From: Haloarcula sp. H-GB4
Lineage (GTDB): Archaea; Halobacteriota; Halobacteria; Halobacteriales; Haloarculaceae
Assembly: GCF_030848575.1 (NCBI RefSeq)
Contig: NZ_JAVDDX010000001.1
Location: 1,116,001 to 1,180,000 of the forward strand
Length of the DNA stretch: 64,000 nt
Direction: 5' to 3'
The translations under genes and the position numbers were made by a program. This document shows, one piece after another, positions 34,007-41,794 of the stretch; within the stretch, counting starts at the first letter, position 1; the number at the start of each line of letters is the position of its first letter. The notes under the pieces were generated by a model that had not been told where the DNA came from, made no database searches, and saw only the letters and a program-made list of their open reading frames with translations.

Positions 34007-35542
34007 ATGAAGTCACAGCCCACCGTCCTGTTCGTCCGTAGTCCGAGCCAGGACAGGGCCGCGATTTCGATGCTCCGGGACAGTGGTCTCACCGTCCACG
34101 AGTTCGACGGTGTTCGTGATCTTGAGTGTGCGCTTGGCGACTACGACACTGACTGCGTCGTCACGAACTGCGAAGTCACGAATCCGGACGGAACACAGTA
34201 TCTCGGTGGGCTGACGGTTATCGACCGACTGCGGGAAAGCCATCCCGAACTCCCAGTCGTCCTCTTTGCTGAGGTGACAAACGGGGACATCGCCCGTGAA
34301 GCCTACAGCCGCGACGTGTTTGGCTACGTTCCGGGCACAGTGGGCGACGCCAACCAGCGGCTTCTGGCGCAAGTCGACGCGGCCGTCGCGTCCAGTCCGG
34401 CCCGTCAGCGGGCGAATAAGCGAAAACAGCTCAATGAGGCCGTCCGGCTGGTCAATCAGGCGCTCGTCCGCTCACAGTCGCGGATGGATATCGAACACGA
34501 CGTCACGGCGGTTCTGGCGGGCACAGCCAGATACAGCGAGGCCTGTACGGTGACCTGTCAGCACGACAGGCCGGTCGTTCGAGCGCTGGGGTCACAGCGT
34601 GACCGTGTTTCTATCACCGCGCCGGAGCCATTGCGCCGCGCCGAGTCGGAAGACCGACTGGTCGTTGCAGACATTGACCCAGCAACGTTCGCGGATGACG
34701 CGGACGCACTGGAGACGGACTGTGCCCGAGTTCTCGCTGTCCCACTGGTGTACGATGGGGTGTCGTACGGCGTCCTCGGAGTATACGCCGACCGTGTCGA
34801 TATCTTCGACACAGAAGAACAAGATACGTTCCGGGAGGTCGGCCACAATATCGCGCTGGCTATCGATGCAAGCCAGACGAAAGACGCGCTCCAGCAGCGG
34901 ACGACGGAACTGGAACGACAGAAAGAGCGACTCCGAGAGCTCGCACGGATCATCTCACACGAACTCCGGAATCCCCTTCAGGCAGCGATGGGGCGGGTCG
35001 AACTGCTAGCCGCTGAACACGCCGCCGAGGAGTTTGATGCTATCCAGCGAAGCCACACCCGTATTTCGTTTCTTATCGATGACCTCATGGAAATCGCCCG
35101 ACAGGGCAGTCGACAGTACACCGTCGAGCCAGTCACGCTCTCCAACGTGATGGCGGACGCCTGGACGACGGTCGACACCGCTGGGTCGACCATCGAAATC
35201 GACTGTACCGAGACGATACTGGCCGATAGCAACCGACTGCGTCAGCTTGCGGAAAACTTCTTCCGGCTTGCCACGGAGCAGGGCGATACCGGGAAGATAA
35301 CAATCACAGACACGGCCACTGGGTTCGCCCTCGAGCACGACGGCCCCCCGCTGGAGGCGGGTAATGAGGGACCGTTTGAACTCTACTACGCCACCAGTGA
35401 CGAAGGGGTCGGGCTCCACCTCGCCGTGATCCGGGAAATCGCCCACGGCCACGGATGGGAAATCGCCCTTTCCAACGAACCGACTGGACAGGTCCGTCTG
35501 CACGTTACCGGCGTCGAGCAGCCGTCAGCGAAAACTACGTAG
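34007..35542 (+). CDS. Histidine kinase-like protein with pseudo-receiver and GAF domain, degraded ATP site
   Basis: From the ATG at 34007 the product has 511 residues. Residues 5-125 form a receiver-like domain whose acidic pair is replaced (VLFVRSPSQD) and whose phosphoacceptor position is Asn54 (VVTNCEVTN). A GAF domain lies at about 155-290. The H-box IISHELRNPLQ retains His318. The ATPase domain has an N-box LAENFFRLATEQ with Leu421 where the second, Mg-coordinating Asn is expected, and a G1 region HDGPPLE instead of DxGxG. G2 (EGVGLHLAV) is partly kept. A TATA-like CTTTATG at 33978-33984 sits 26 bases upstream. It may signal by binding rather than catalysis. Confidence 0.85.
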   Translation: MKSQPTVLFVRSPSQDRAAISMLRDSGLTVHEFDGVRDLECALGDYDTDCVVTNCEVTNPDGTQYLGGLTVIDRLRESHPELPVVLFAEVTNGDIAREAYSRDVFGYVPGTVGDANQRLLAQVDAAVASSPARQRANKRKQLNEAVRLVNQALVRSQSRMDIEHDVTAVLAGTARYSEACTVTCQHDRPVVRALGSQRDRVSITAPEPLRRAESEDRLVVADIDPATFADDADALETDCARVLAVPLVYDGVSYGVLGVYADRVDIFDTEEQDTFREVGHNIALAIDASQTKDALQQRTTELERQKERLRELARIISHELRNPLQAAMGRVELLAAEHAAEEFDAIQRSHTRISFLIDDLMEIARQGSRQYTVEPVTLSNVMADAWTTVDTAGSTIEIDCTETILADSNRLRQLAENFFRLATEQGDTGKITITDTATGFALEHDGPPLEAGNEGPFELYYATSDEGVGLHLAVIREIAHGHGWEIALSNEPTGQVRLHVTGVEQPSAKTT

Positions 35543-35603
35543 CTACCCCGTCTCGCCGTACGTGACTCGAAACCGTATTTTGGGTCCAGTCCGGAGTTAT
35601 GGT

Positions 35604-36164
35604 ATGGATCTTCAGGCTCGGTATCGCGTGCCAGCACTCACTGGCCTATTGACGATCGTGTCGCTCGCGCTCGTGTTCGGGGCTGTGCTCGGGGCGATTC
35701 CCCAGTCGGCTCTCCCCGCTGCGCCCGCGAGCATTCTCGGGGCGATCCCCCACGCCAACGCCGTGGTCAGCGCCCTCGCTATCGGAACAATCGTTGGCGG
35801 TATCCGAGCGATACGCCGCGGCAACGTCGCCCGACACCGGAAGCTGATGCTCTCCTCGTTTGGCCTGTTCGCCCTGTTTCTCGTGCTGTACCTCTATCGG
35901 ATAACGCTCGAAGGACCGACGGACTTCACCGGCCCGTCAGTCGTCGAGACCTACTTCTACCTGCCGTTTCTCGCCGTCCACATCCTGCTTGCCATCATCG
36001 CCATCCCAGCGGTGTACTACGTCTTGCTCTTGGCCTACACGTACCCCGTTTCAGAACTGCCGTCAACGAACCACCCGCGTGCCGGGAAAATGGCCGCAAG
36101 CCTGTGGCTGATCTCCTTCTCGATGGGAATCATCGTGTACGCGATGCTGTATCTGGTCTGGTAA
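35604..36164 (+). CDS. DUF420 membrane protein
   Basis: From the ATG at 35604 the product has 186 residues and about five membrane helices (near 12-32, 45-65, 75-98, 115-138 and 150-175). The family signature is the paired His sites in AILGAIPHANAVVSALAI and LMLSSFGLFALFLVLYLYR, VAVHILLAIIAIPAVYY-like helices, and a closing LWLISFSMGIIVYAMLY helix. In Gram-positive bacteria a DUF420 protein (CtaM) is needed to mature haem-copper oxidases, so a respiratory assembly role is plausible here. The upstream ORF extension from 35562 is rejected. Confidence 0.82.
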   Translation: MDLQARYRVPALTGLLTIVSLALVFGAVLGAIPQSALPAAPASILGAIPHANAVVSALAIGTIVGGIRAIRRGNVARHRKLMLSSFGLFALFLVLYLYRITLEGPTDFTGPSVVETYFYLPFLAVHILLAIIAIPAVYYVLLLAYTYPVSELPSTNHPRAGKMAASLWLISFSMGIIVYAMLYLVW

Positions 36165-36166
36165 GC

Positions 36167-36723
36167 TTACTCGCGATCCGCTCGAAGCAGGCCGAACCAC
36201 AACATATCGCGCCACCCGCCGTCGAGAAACCACTCCGCCCGGTGTGTTCCTTCGTGAATCCCAGCCGTTCGATCACCGCGACAGAGCGGTCGTTTCCGCC
36301 CACAATCTTTGCCGACCACTTCCGGAGCGCCCGCTGGTCGAAGCCATACTGGACCAGCCTGCCCGCCGCCTCAGTGGCGTACCCCTCGCCCCAGGCGTCC
36401 GGGTCGAGCCAGTAGGCCAGTTCGGCTGTGCCCCGCTCCGTGTCGTGGTCCGTCATGGCGACGAGTCCGACCGGCTCGGTCCGGTCCTCGACTGGACCGG
36501 GATTCCCAGCCGGGTCGATACAGATCAGTAGATGGACCGAGTCTTCGTCGGACAGAGTCTCCTCGTAATAGGTCTCCATCTGGTCGGTAGTCGGCGGGCG
36601 GGCATATGTCCCCAGCCCCCAGACCTGCTCCTCGTGAAAGACGTGCTGTATCCAGTCGAGATCGTCTCGTTCCGGGGACCGGAGGGCGGTTCGGTCGGTC
36701 GCGAGGAAGGACGGTCCTGGCAT
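36167..36723 (-). pseudogene. GNAT (RimJ/RimL-type) acetyltransferase with a frameshift near the C-terminus
   Basis: From the ATG at 36723 the frame encodes a GNAT protein: TDRTALRSPERDDLDWIQ, ELAYWLDPDAWGEGYATEAAGRLVQYGF (acetyl-CoA site), then VIERLGFTKE. After that the frame reads an unlikely GRSGFSTAGGAICCG tail and overlaps the convergent DUF420 gene by 35 bases. In another frame, from about 36246 downward, the expected family ending HRAEWFLDGGWRDMLWFGLL is found, stopping at 36167-36169, just two bases from DUF420. One base inserted around 36245-36255 would restore a 186-residue enzyme. It is either a true mutation or a sequence error. Substrate may be a ribosomal or other N-terminus. 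Confidence 0.78.
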
Positions 36724-36779
36724 GGACGATGCCTCGCTCGGACTGGGCAAAAATGTAGTGCTGTGCAGCACCGACGACG

Positions 36780-38222
36780 CTAGTCGTCAGCCGGCCTCGA
36801 CTGCGTCCCGATATCCGGGCGGGCAACGTCACGGTCCGTCGCCTCGCCCTCGATATCGTAAGGATACTCGCCGGTGACACAGCCGAGACAGAGGTCAGTC
36901 CGGCTCTTGTCCAGCGTCTCCGCGATGGCGTCGATAGAGAGGTACGATAGCGAGTCCGCCTCGATTTCCTCGCGGATCTCGTCGACAGACTGGTTCCCGG
37001 CGATGAGTTCATCGCGGGAGGCCATGTCGATTCCCATGTAACACGGGGCAACAATTGGCGGTGCGCCGATGCGGACGTGGACCTCCTCGGCACCGGCGTC
37101 TTTCAGCAACTTGATCAGCTGCGTCGAGGTGGTCCCGCGGACGATAGAGTCGTCGATGATGGTGACGCTTTTGCCCTCGATTGTTGACTTGATGGGGTTG
37201 AGCTTCAGCCGAACGGCCCGCTCGCGTTCGTCTTGGGTCGGCATGATGAACGTGCGGCCGACGTAGCGATTTTTCATCAGCCCTTCAGCGAACTCGATGT
37301 CCGAGCCGTCGTCCTGTGCGGCCTCGGCGTACCCGGAGGCGAACGCACGCCCGGAGTCTGGCACCGGCAACACCACGTCTGATTCGACGCCGGACTCCTC
37401 CCAGAGTTTCCGACCAAGCTCGCGCCGGACCTCGTAGACGAGATTTTCGTCGATGGTCGAGTCCGGTCGCGCGAAGTAGACGTGCTCGAAGAAACAATTG
37501 GCCGTGTTCTCTGGTTCGACGAGCTGATAGGTATCGTAGCCGGTTCCGTCGGCGTGCAGGACGACGAGTTCACCGGGCTTGACGTCACGGATCAGCTCGC
37601 CGTCAAGCGTGTCGATAGCTGCTGATTCGGAAGCAAGGACGTAGCCGTCCTCGAGTTCGCCGATACACAGCGGTCGGTTCCCTTGCGGGTCGCGCACGCC
37701 GAGGACTGTCTCGTCGTGCATGATGGTCAGAGAGTACGACCCGTGGATGCGGTTCATCGTCCGCTTGACAGCCCGAACCAGATCCTCCTCGAGAAGATTA
37801 CGCGCAAGGTCGTGGGCGATGACCTCGGTGTCGCCGTCGGACGTGAAGGCGTGACCAAGGTCGGCCAGTTCGTCGCCGATTTCGTCAGCGTTGACGAGGT
37901 TCCCGTTGTGGGACAGTCCCAGCGACCCCGACTTGAACGAGACGGAGAACGGCTGGGCACAGCAGGCGTTGACGCTTCCGGCCGTCGGGTATCGGACGTG
38001 ACCGATACCGTTGGAGCCGTTGAGCGCCTCCAGATCGCCGGGGTCGAATGCGTCACCGACGAGTCCCATTTCGACGTGGCTGTACTGCTGGAACCCGTCG
38101 TGGGTGACGATACCCGCTGATTCCTGGCCGCGATGCTGGAGCGCGTACAAGGAGTAGTAAAGCGGTCGGGCGGCGTCACGGTCCTCCAAAGAGATGCCAA
38201 CAACGCCGCACTTCTCGTGCAT
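36780..38222 (-). CDS. purF: Amidophosphoribosyltransferase
   Basis: PurF makes 5-phosphoribosylamine from PRPP and glutamine, the first step of purine synthesis. From the ATG at 38222 the product has 480 residues. The nucleophile Cys5 of the glutaminase domain (MHEKCGVVGI) follows a very short propeptide. LQHRGQESAGI and NGNLVNADEIG are class II amidotransferase marks. The PRPP motif is VTIIDDSIVRGTTS, and LCLGCVTGEYP plus an upstream CYMGIDM supply Fe-S cluster cysteines. It is the last gene of an lsm-rpl37e-purF operon, with 14 bases to rpl37e. The ORF extension from 38261 overlaps rpl37e and is rejected. Confidence 0.97.
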   Translation of the reverse strand: MHEKCGVVGISLEDRDAARPLYYSLYALQHRGQESAGIVTHDGFQQYSHVEMGLVGDAFDPGDLEALNGSNGIGHVRYPTAGSVNACCAQPFSVSFKSGSLGLSHNGNLVNADEIGDELADLGHAFTSDGDTEVIAHDLARNLLEEDLVRAVKRTMNRIHGSYSLTIMHDETVLGVRDPQGNRPLCIGELEDGYVLASESAAIDTLDGELIRDVKPGELVVLHADGTGYDTYQLVEPENTANCFFEHVYFARPDSTIDENLVYEVRRELGRKLWEESGVESDVVLPVPDSGRAFASGYAEAAQDDGSDIEFAEGLMKNRYVGRTFIMPTQDERERAVRLKLNPIKSTIEGKSVTIIDDSIVRGTTSTQLIKLLKDAGAEEVHVRIGAPPIVAPCYMGIDMASRDELIAGNQSVDEIREEIEADSLSYLSIDAIAETLDKSRTDLCLGCVTGEYPYDIEGEATDRDVARPDIGTQSRPADD

Positions 38223-38236
38223 TTGTGTTGAGTGTG

Positions 38237-38410
38237 TTATTCGCCTGCTTTCGACTGCCACTCGTAGTCACGCCGCTTGGCCGACTTGCCGAAACCGCAC
38301 GACGAGCAGACCTTCTTTTTCGTGTGATACGACTTTTCACCACACCGTCGGCACTTCGTGTGCGTCGTGGTGTTTTTCTTGCCCTGACTCGGAGTTCCTG
38401 CGCCAGTCAT
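38237..38410 (-). CDS. rpl37e: Ribosomal protein L37e (eL37)
   Basis: This 57-residue ORF reads [20 protein letters not shown] and continues with [20 protein letters not shown]. It is rich in Lys/Arg and has a C4 zinc ribbon (Cys20, Cys23, Cys35, Cys38). This is the standard archaeal L37e, a zinc-binding large-subunit protein that contacts 23S rRNA. Its ATG overlaps the stop of lsm (ATGA, 38407-38410), indicating translational coupling. The lsm-L37e pairing is a conserved archaeal arrangement. Confidence 0.96.
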
Positions 38411-38589
38411 GGAGTAATTGAGACGACGTTATCGCCGCGTATAATCGTTGTGTCTTCATCCTCAACGACGAGGTTCATGTGTTGGTCGTAGCCGGTGAGT
38501 TCCCCCTCGAACAGCTCGCCACCCTTCAGCTGTACGGTGACTGTCTCACCGAGGGACGCTTCGAGTACATCCAGCGGTCGTCCACTCAT
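38407..38589 (-). CDS. lsm: Sm-like RNA-binding protein (LSm)
   Basis: The 60-residue protein has the Sm1 motif ([25 protein letters not shown], with the conserved N in HMNLV) and Sm2 ([10 protein letters not shown]). It is shorter than typical archaeal LSm proteins (about 70-75 residues), with a minimal N-terminal helix. Heptameric LSm rings bind U-rich RNA and act in RNA metabolism. It is the first gene of the lsm-rpl37e-purF operon. A TATA-like GCTTAAAC (38613-38620; minus strand GTTTAAGC) lies about 27 bases upstream, fitting a leaderless transcript. Confidence 0.95.
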
Positions 38590-38612
38590 GTACGGTTTGG
38601 ATAGTGATGGCC

Positions 38613-38620
38613 GCTTAAAC
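38613..38620 (-). promoter_or_regulatory. TATA-like element of the lsm-rpl37e-purF operon
   Basis: The minus-strand sequence GTTTAAGC is centred 27-28 bases upstream of the lsm ATG at 38589. There is no ribosome binding site before the ATG, so the transcript is probably leaderless. The element also lies only about 45 bases from the stop of the upstream M42 peptidase gene, so the operon likely has its own promoter. Confidence 0.5.
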
Positions 38621-38660
38621 GTACCGTTTGTCTGATGGCGCGCAAGACCGTTCCGCTATC

Positions 38661-39719
38661 TTACACGTCGACGCTAAACGGCGCTCGCTCGGCCGCTCGG
38701 ACGGCGAAGCCAGCTAGTAGGTCCGCGAGCGCGTCGAGATCGTCCGGGTCGATAACTTCGACCGGCGTGTGCATGTAGCGGTTCGGGAGGCCGACGTTGA
38801 CCGATGGAATCCCACCGCGGGAAGTGTAGAAGGCGTCCGCGTCGGTCCCGGTCCGGATACCGGTCGCCTGCAACTGAATGTCGATGTCCTCGGCGTCGCT
38901 CGTCTCGCGAAGGGCGTCGACAGCGACCGGATGGTTCGCGCTCCCGCGAGCAACGACCGGTCCCCCGCCGAGTTCCACACCCGTCGCGGCTTTGCCAGGC
39001 GAGCCCGGTGAGTCCGTTGCGTGTGTTACGTCCGCCGCGATGGCGACATCCGGCGCGAGGTCGAACCCAACCATCTTCGCACCTTGCACGCCGACCTCTT
39101 CCTGCACTGTCGAGACAGCGTACACCGTCGCGTCCGCGTCTGACTCTGCCGCGCGGCGGAGGCCCTCTGCGGCCGCCCAGATGCCGATACGGTTGTCCAT
39201 CGCCCGTGCAGCGAGGCGGCCGTTCTCCAGTTCACTCAGCGTCTGGACGAACGTCACCGGGTCGCCGCGGTCGACAAGCGATTCTACCTCGTCGCCGTCC
39301 TCAGCCCCGACGTCGACGTGCTGTTCAGCGATCTCCGGCACGGAGTCGTCGTCCGAGTCCCGGAGGTGAATCGCGGTCTGTCCCACGACACCCGAGACGG
39401 GACCGTCGGCCGTGTGAATGGTGACGTGTTGTCCGCGCGAGACGGTCTTGTCAGAGCCGCCGATACGGCCCAGTTTGATGAACCCGTCGTCCGTGAAGTC
39501 CCGAACGATGAATCCAATTTCGTCGCCGTGGCCGGCGAGTGCAACAGTCGTGTCGCCGCCCTCGACCTTTGCGACAGCGTTCCCGTAGTCGTCCGTTCGG
39601 ACCTCGTCGGCGAACTCGCTGACGTAGTCGAGCCACACGCGCTGGCTGTCGGCCTCGTATCCAGACGGGCCGGGCGTTGTCAGCAGCGATTCAAGGAACT
39701 CTCGTCGTCGTGTGTCCAT
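38661..39719 (-). CDS. M42-family aminopeptidase (TET-like/deblocking aminopeptidase)
   Basis: From the ATG at 39719 (MDTRRREFLESLLTTPGPSGYE) the product has 352 residues. Metal-binding and catalytic motifs are LAGHGDEIGFIVRDF (first metal His and Asp), ARAMDNRIGIWAAAE (bridging Asp), STVQEEVGVQGA (catalytic Glu pair) and AIAADVTHATDSP. The final metal His is in RYMHTPVEVID. This dinuclear metallopeptidase family forms TET dodecamers that trim peptides released by the proteasome. The extension from 39791 is non-conserved and rejected. Confidence 0.93.
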   Translation of the reverse strand: MDTRRREFLESLLTTPGPSGYEADSQRVWLDYVSEFADEVRTDDYGNAVAKVEGGDTTVALAGHGDEIGFIVRDFTDDGFIKLGRIGGSDKTVSRGQHVTIHTADGPVSGVVGQTAIHLRDSDDDSVPEIAEQHVDVGAEDGDEVESLVDRGDPVTFVQTLSELENGRLAARAMDNRIGIWAAAEGLRRAAESDADATVYAVSTVQEEVGVQGAKMVGFDLAPDVAIAADVTHATDSPGSPGKAATGVELGGGPVVARGSANHPVAVDALRETSDAEDIDIQLQATGIRTGTDADAFYTSRGGIPSVNVGLPNRYMHTPVEVIDPDDLDALADLLAGFAVRAAERAPFSVDV

Positions 39720-39832
39720 ACACGAGATAATTGCCCCGTGGTCATGAAAACAACGGAGGGCATACGGTCTGGGACATCTCAGCGTGGCCATGGTACCGCC
39801 ACGGCTAAGAGTCGCGGCGCTGAACTGTCACT

Positions 39833-40117
39833 ATGGCAGAATTCACCCTCCTCGAACTGCATCTCGACGGCGCGGAGTTCACTGCGAACGCCCCGTTCAG
39901 CGCTGCCGACGATGACGACGAATCGGAGCGCAAATCGCGGTGGTCGCGGTCCCGGACAGACGAATCGAGCGACGAAACAGACGCAGAAGACGGCGGTGAC
40001 CTCAGCGTCGGTCGCCTCGTGCTCGCGGTGCTCGGTGTCGTCACAGTTGTCGCGCTCGTTCTACGCCTGTACTTCGGTGGGTCCGAAGGCGCTGACGACA
40101 GCGATGTCGACCTGTAG
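39833..40117 (+). CDS. Acidic small membrane protein (94 aa)
   Basis: The 94-residue protein starts with a short beta-like segment (FTLLELHLDGAEFTANAPF). A highly charged Asp/Glu/Arg/Ser stretch (about 25-57) and a single membrane helix (LVLAVLGVVTVVALVLRLYF, about 61-80) follow, then a short acidic tail. No domain is recognised. It is divergent from the M42 peptidase gene, 113 bases away, and 84 bases upstream of a zinc metalloprotease gene on the same strand. Confidence 0.62.
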   Translation: MAEFTLLELHLDGAEFTANAPFSAADDDDESERKSRWSRSRTDESSDETDAEDGGDLSVGRLVLAVLGVVTVVALVLRLYFGGSEGADDSDVDL

Positions 40118-40201
40118 CGGATAGGTCCTGCTTCCGAACCGGATGCGGGGAGTCGTTTTCACAGGGAGAAGGCCTATTTTCTCCCGCCACATTTCAGACG
40201 T

Positions 40202-41152
40202 ATGGGATTATACCACAGCGTTCAGGCTGTCGCCGGCGCGACCGGCGACGGCCCCATCGACTGGAGTGCTGTCGCAGACGCCGCGAAGGGCGCCACGGAC
40301 ACGGGAGACCTCACCGTCGAGACGCCCGAACGCGACGGCTACGCGACCGACGTTCGGGACGCACGAGATCGCGTCCGGGAGGTCGGCGAACTCGCCTTTG
40401 ATTTGCCCGAAACCGTCGAAATCCAGAACCGACATCACTGGATCGACGCCAACGTCGCCACGTTCAGCCGTGTGATGGAGCCGATAGAACAGCAGGCCGA
40501 GTATATGCCCGGCATCGCCCGCGTCGTCAACACCGGGTCGATGGCCGTTGCGCTGTCGTTTCTCGGGAACAACGTTCTGGGCCAGTACGACCCCGTCTTG
40601 CTCGCGGACAACGACGCCCACGCGCTGTACTTCGTGCGCCCCAACATCAACCGGGTCGCCAGCCAGCTGAACGTCGAGCGGGACCGCTTCCGCCGCTGGA
40701 TCGCCTTCCACGAAGTCACGCACGCGGCAGAGTTCGGTGCGGCCCCGTGGCTGTCTGACCACCTCGAAACGGCGATGGAGGACGCCATCGACAACCTCAC
40801 CGACGGCAACATCGACCGGACAACACTTGGCGAACTCGATACGACGATGACCGCCGTCGAGGGGTACGCGGAGCTGCTGATGGACCGTGCCTTCGATGAC
40901 GAGTACGACGACCTGCGGCGGAAAGTCGACGAGCGCCGACAGGGACGTGGCCCCATCGCGTCGCTCATGCGCCGACTGCTCGGACTCGGGATGAAACGGC
41001 AACAGTACGAACGCGGGAAAGCGTTCTTCGACACGGTCGCAGACGCCCGCGGCGTTGCCGCGGCCGGGCGTGTCTGGGACTCTCCGGACACACTACCAAC
41101 TGAAGACGAGATAGAGACGCCGACGCTGTGGATCGACCGCGTCGATCCCTGA
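40202..41152 (+). CDS. Zinc-dependent metalloprotease of the DUF2342 / F420-associated family
   Basis: The 316-residue protein has an HExxH-type motif FHEVTHAAEFGAAPWL at about residues 169-184, with a downstream Glu-containing helix (VEGYAELLMDRAFDDEYDDL). N-terminal features (ETVEIQNRHHWIDANVATFSR, LLADNDAHALYFVRPNI) match the family sometimes annotated as coenzyme F420 biosynthesis-associated, so called from phylogenetic distribution rather than shown activity. The substrate is unknown. No F420 gene was recognised nearby. Confidence 0.82.
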   Translation: MGLYHSVQAVAGATGDGPIDWSAVADAAKGATDTGDLTVETPERDGYATDVRDARDRVREVGELAFDLPETVEIQNRHHWIDANVATFSRVMEPIEQQAEYMPGIARVVNTGSMAVALSFLGNNVLGQYDPVLLADNDAHALYFVRPNINRVASQLNVERDRFRRWIAFHEVTHAAEFGAAPWLSDHLETAMEDAIDNLTDGNIDRTTLGELDTTMTAVEGYAELLMDRAFDDEYDDLRRKVDERRQGRGPIASLMRRLLGLGMKRQQYERGKAFFDTVADARGVAAAGRVWDSPDTLPTEDEIETPTLWIDRVDP

Positions 41153-41188
41153 AATCGCTACAGCACGCCCCGTGGCCGCACGGAACGG

Positions 41189-41719
41189 TTATTTCTCCGG
41201 TTCTTCTACAGGTCCTTCTATTTTCGCGACATCGAGGAGGATTTCGCTGTTCGATTCGTCGACAGCGACAACCGTCCCGGCGACGACGAGCTTCGAGATC
41301 GGCGTCGGGCCGAGAATGACGGCCTGTCCCTCGCTGAAGCCCTGCACCGAACTCTGGAGGTGGAACCGGGCGCGACACTTCTCAGGGTCGTGAACGTTGG
41401 TGAAGTTGATTTCCTCGACGGTGACGTCGACCCGATCGTAGTCGTGGGCAACGACGACGCTCTCGGCCTCGTCTATCTGCTGGCGGTCGATTGCGTCGAA
41501 CGCCTCAGATGTCGGCTTGTACCCACCCGTTGGGCCGGGAATTCCTTCGACAAGTCCCAGCGAGGTCAGACTCTGCATCTGGTTCCGTACCGTTCCTGGA
41601 TTCCGGTCGATCTCCTCCGCGATTGTCTCGCCGGTAACTGCCTCACCGGTCTGTTGATACCTGTTTACCAGCGTCGTAAGCATCGTTCGCTGGCTGTTGT
41701 TCAGATCGATGCTAACCAT
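41189..41719 (-). CDS. Winged-helix regulator with C-terminal beta domain
   Basis: The 176-residue protein has an N-terminal winged helix (about 5-70). Helices read NSQRTMLTTLVNRYQQTGEAVTG and ETIAEEIDRNPGTVRNQMQSL, with a wing around GLVEGIPGPTGGYKPT, resembling HrcA/Rrf2-type HTH domains. The rest is beta-rich (VDVTVEEINFTNVHD, AVILGPTPISKLVVAGTVVAVDESN), perhaps a CBS-like or ligand-binding domain. I recall the arrangement from haloarchaea without an assigned effector. Convergent with the zinc protease gene, 36 bases apart. Confidence 0.75.
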   Translation of the reverse strand: MVSIDLNNSQRTMLTTLVNRYQQTGEAVTGETIAEEIDRNPGTVRNQMQSLTSLGLVEGIPGPTGGYKPTSEAFDAIDRQQIDEAESVVVAHDYDRVDVTVEEINFTNVHDPEKCRARFHLQSSVQGFSEGQAVILGPTPISKLVVAGTVVAVDESNSEILLDVAKIEGPVEEPEK

Positions 41720-41794
41720 ACCGGAGTGTATCGGGAGCGGCTACTTATCCCATTGGGTTCACTCATTCACCGCCAGTCGCTCTCACGGAGATGG

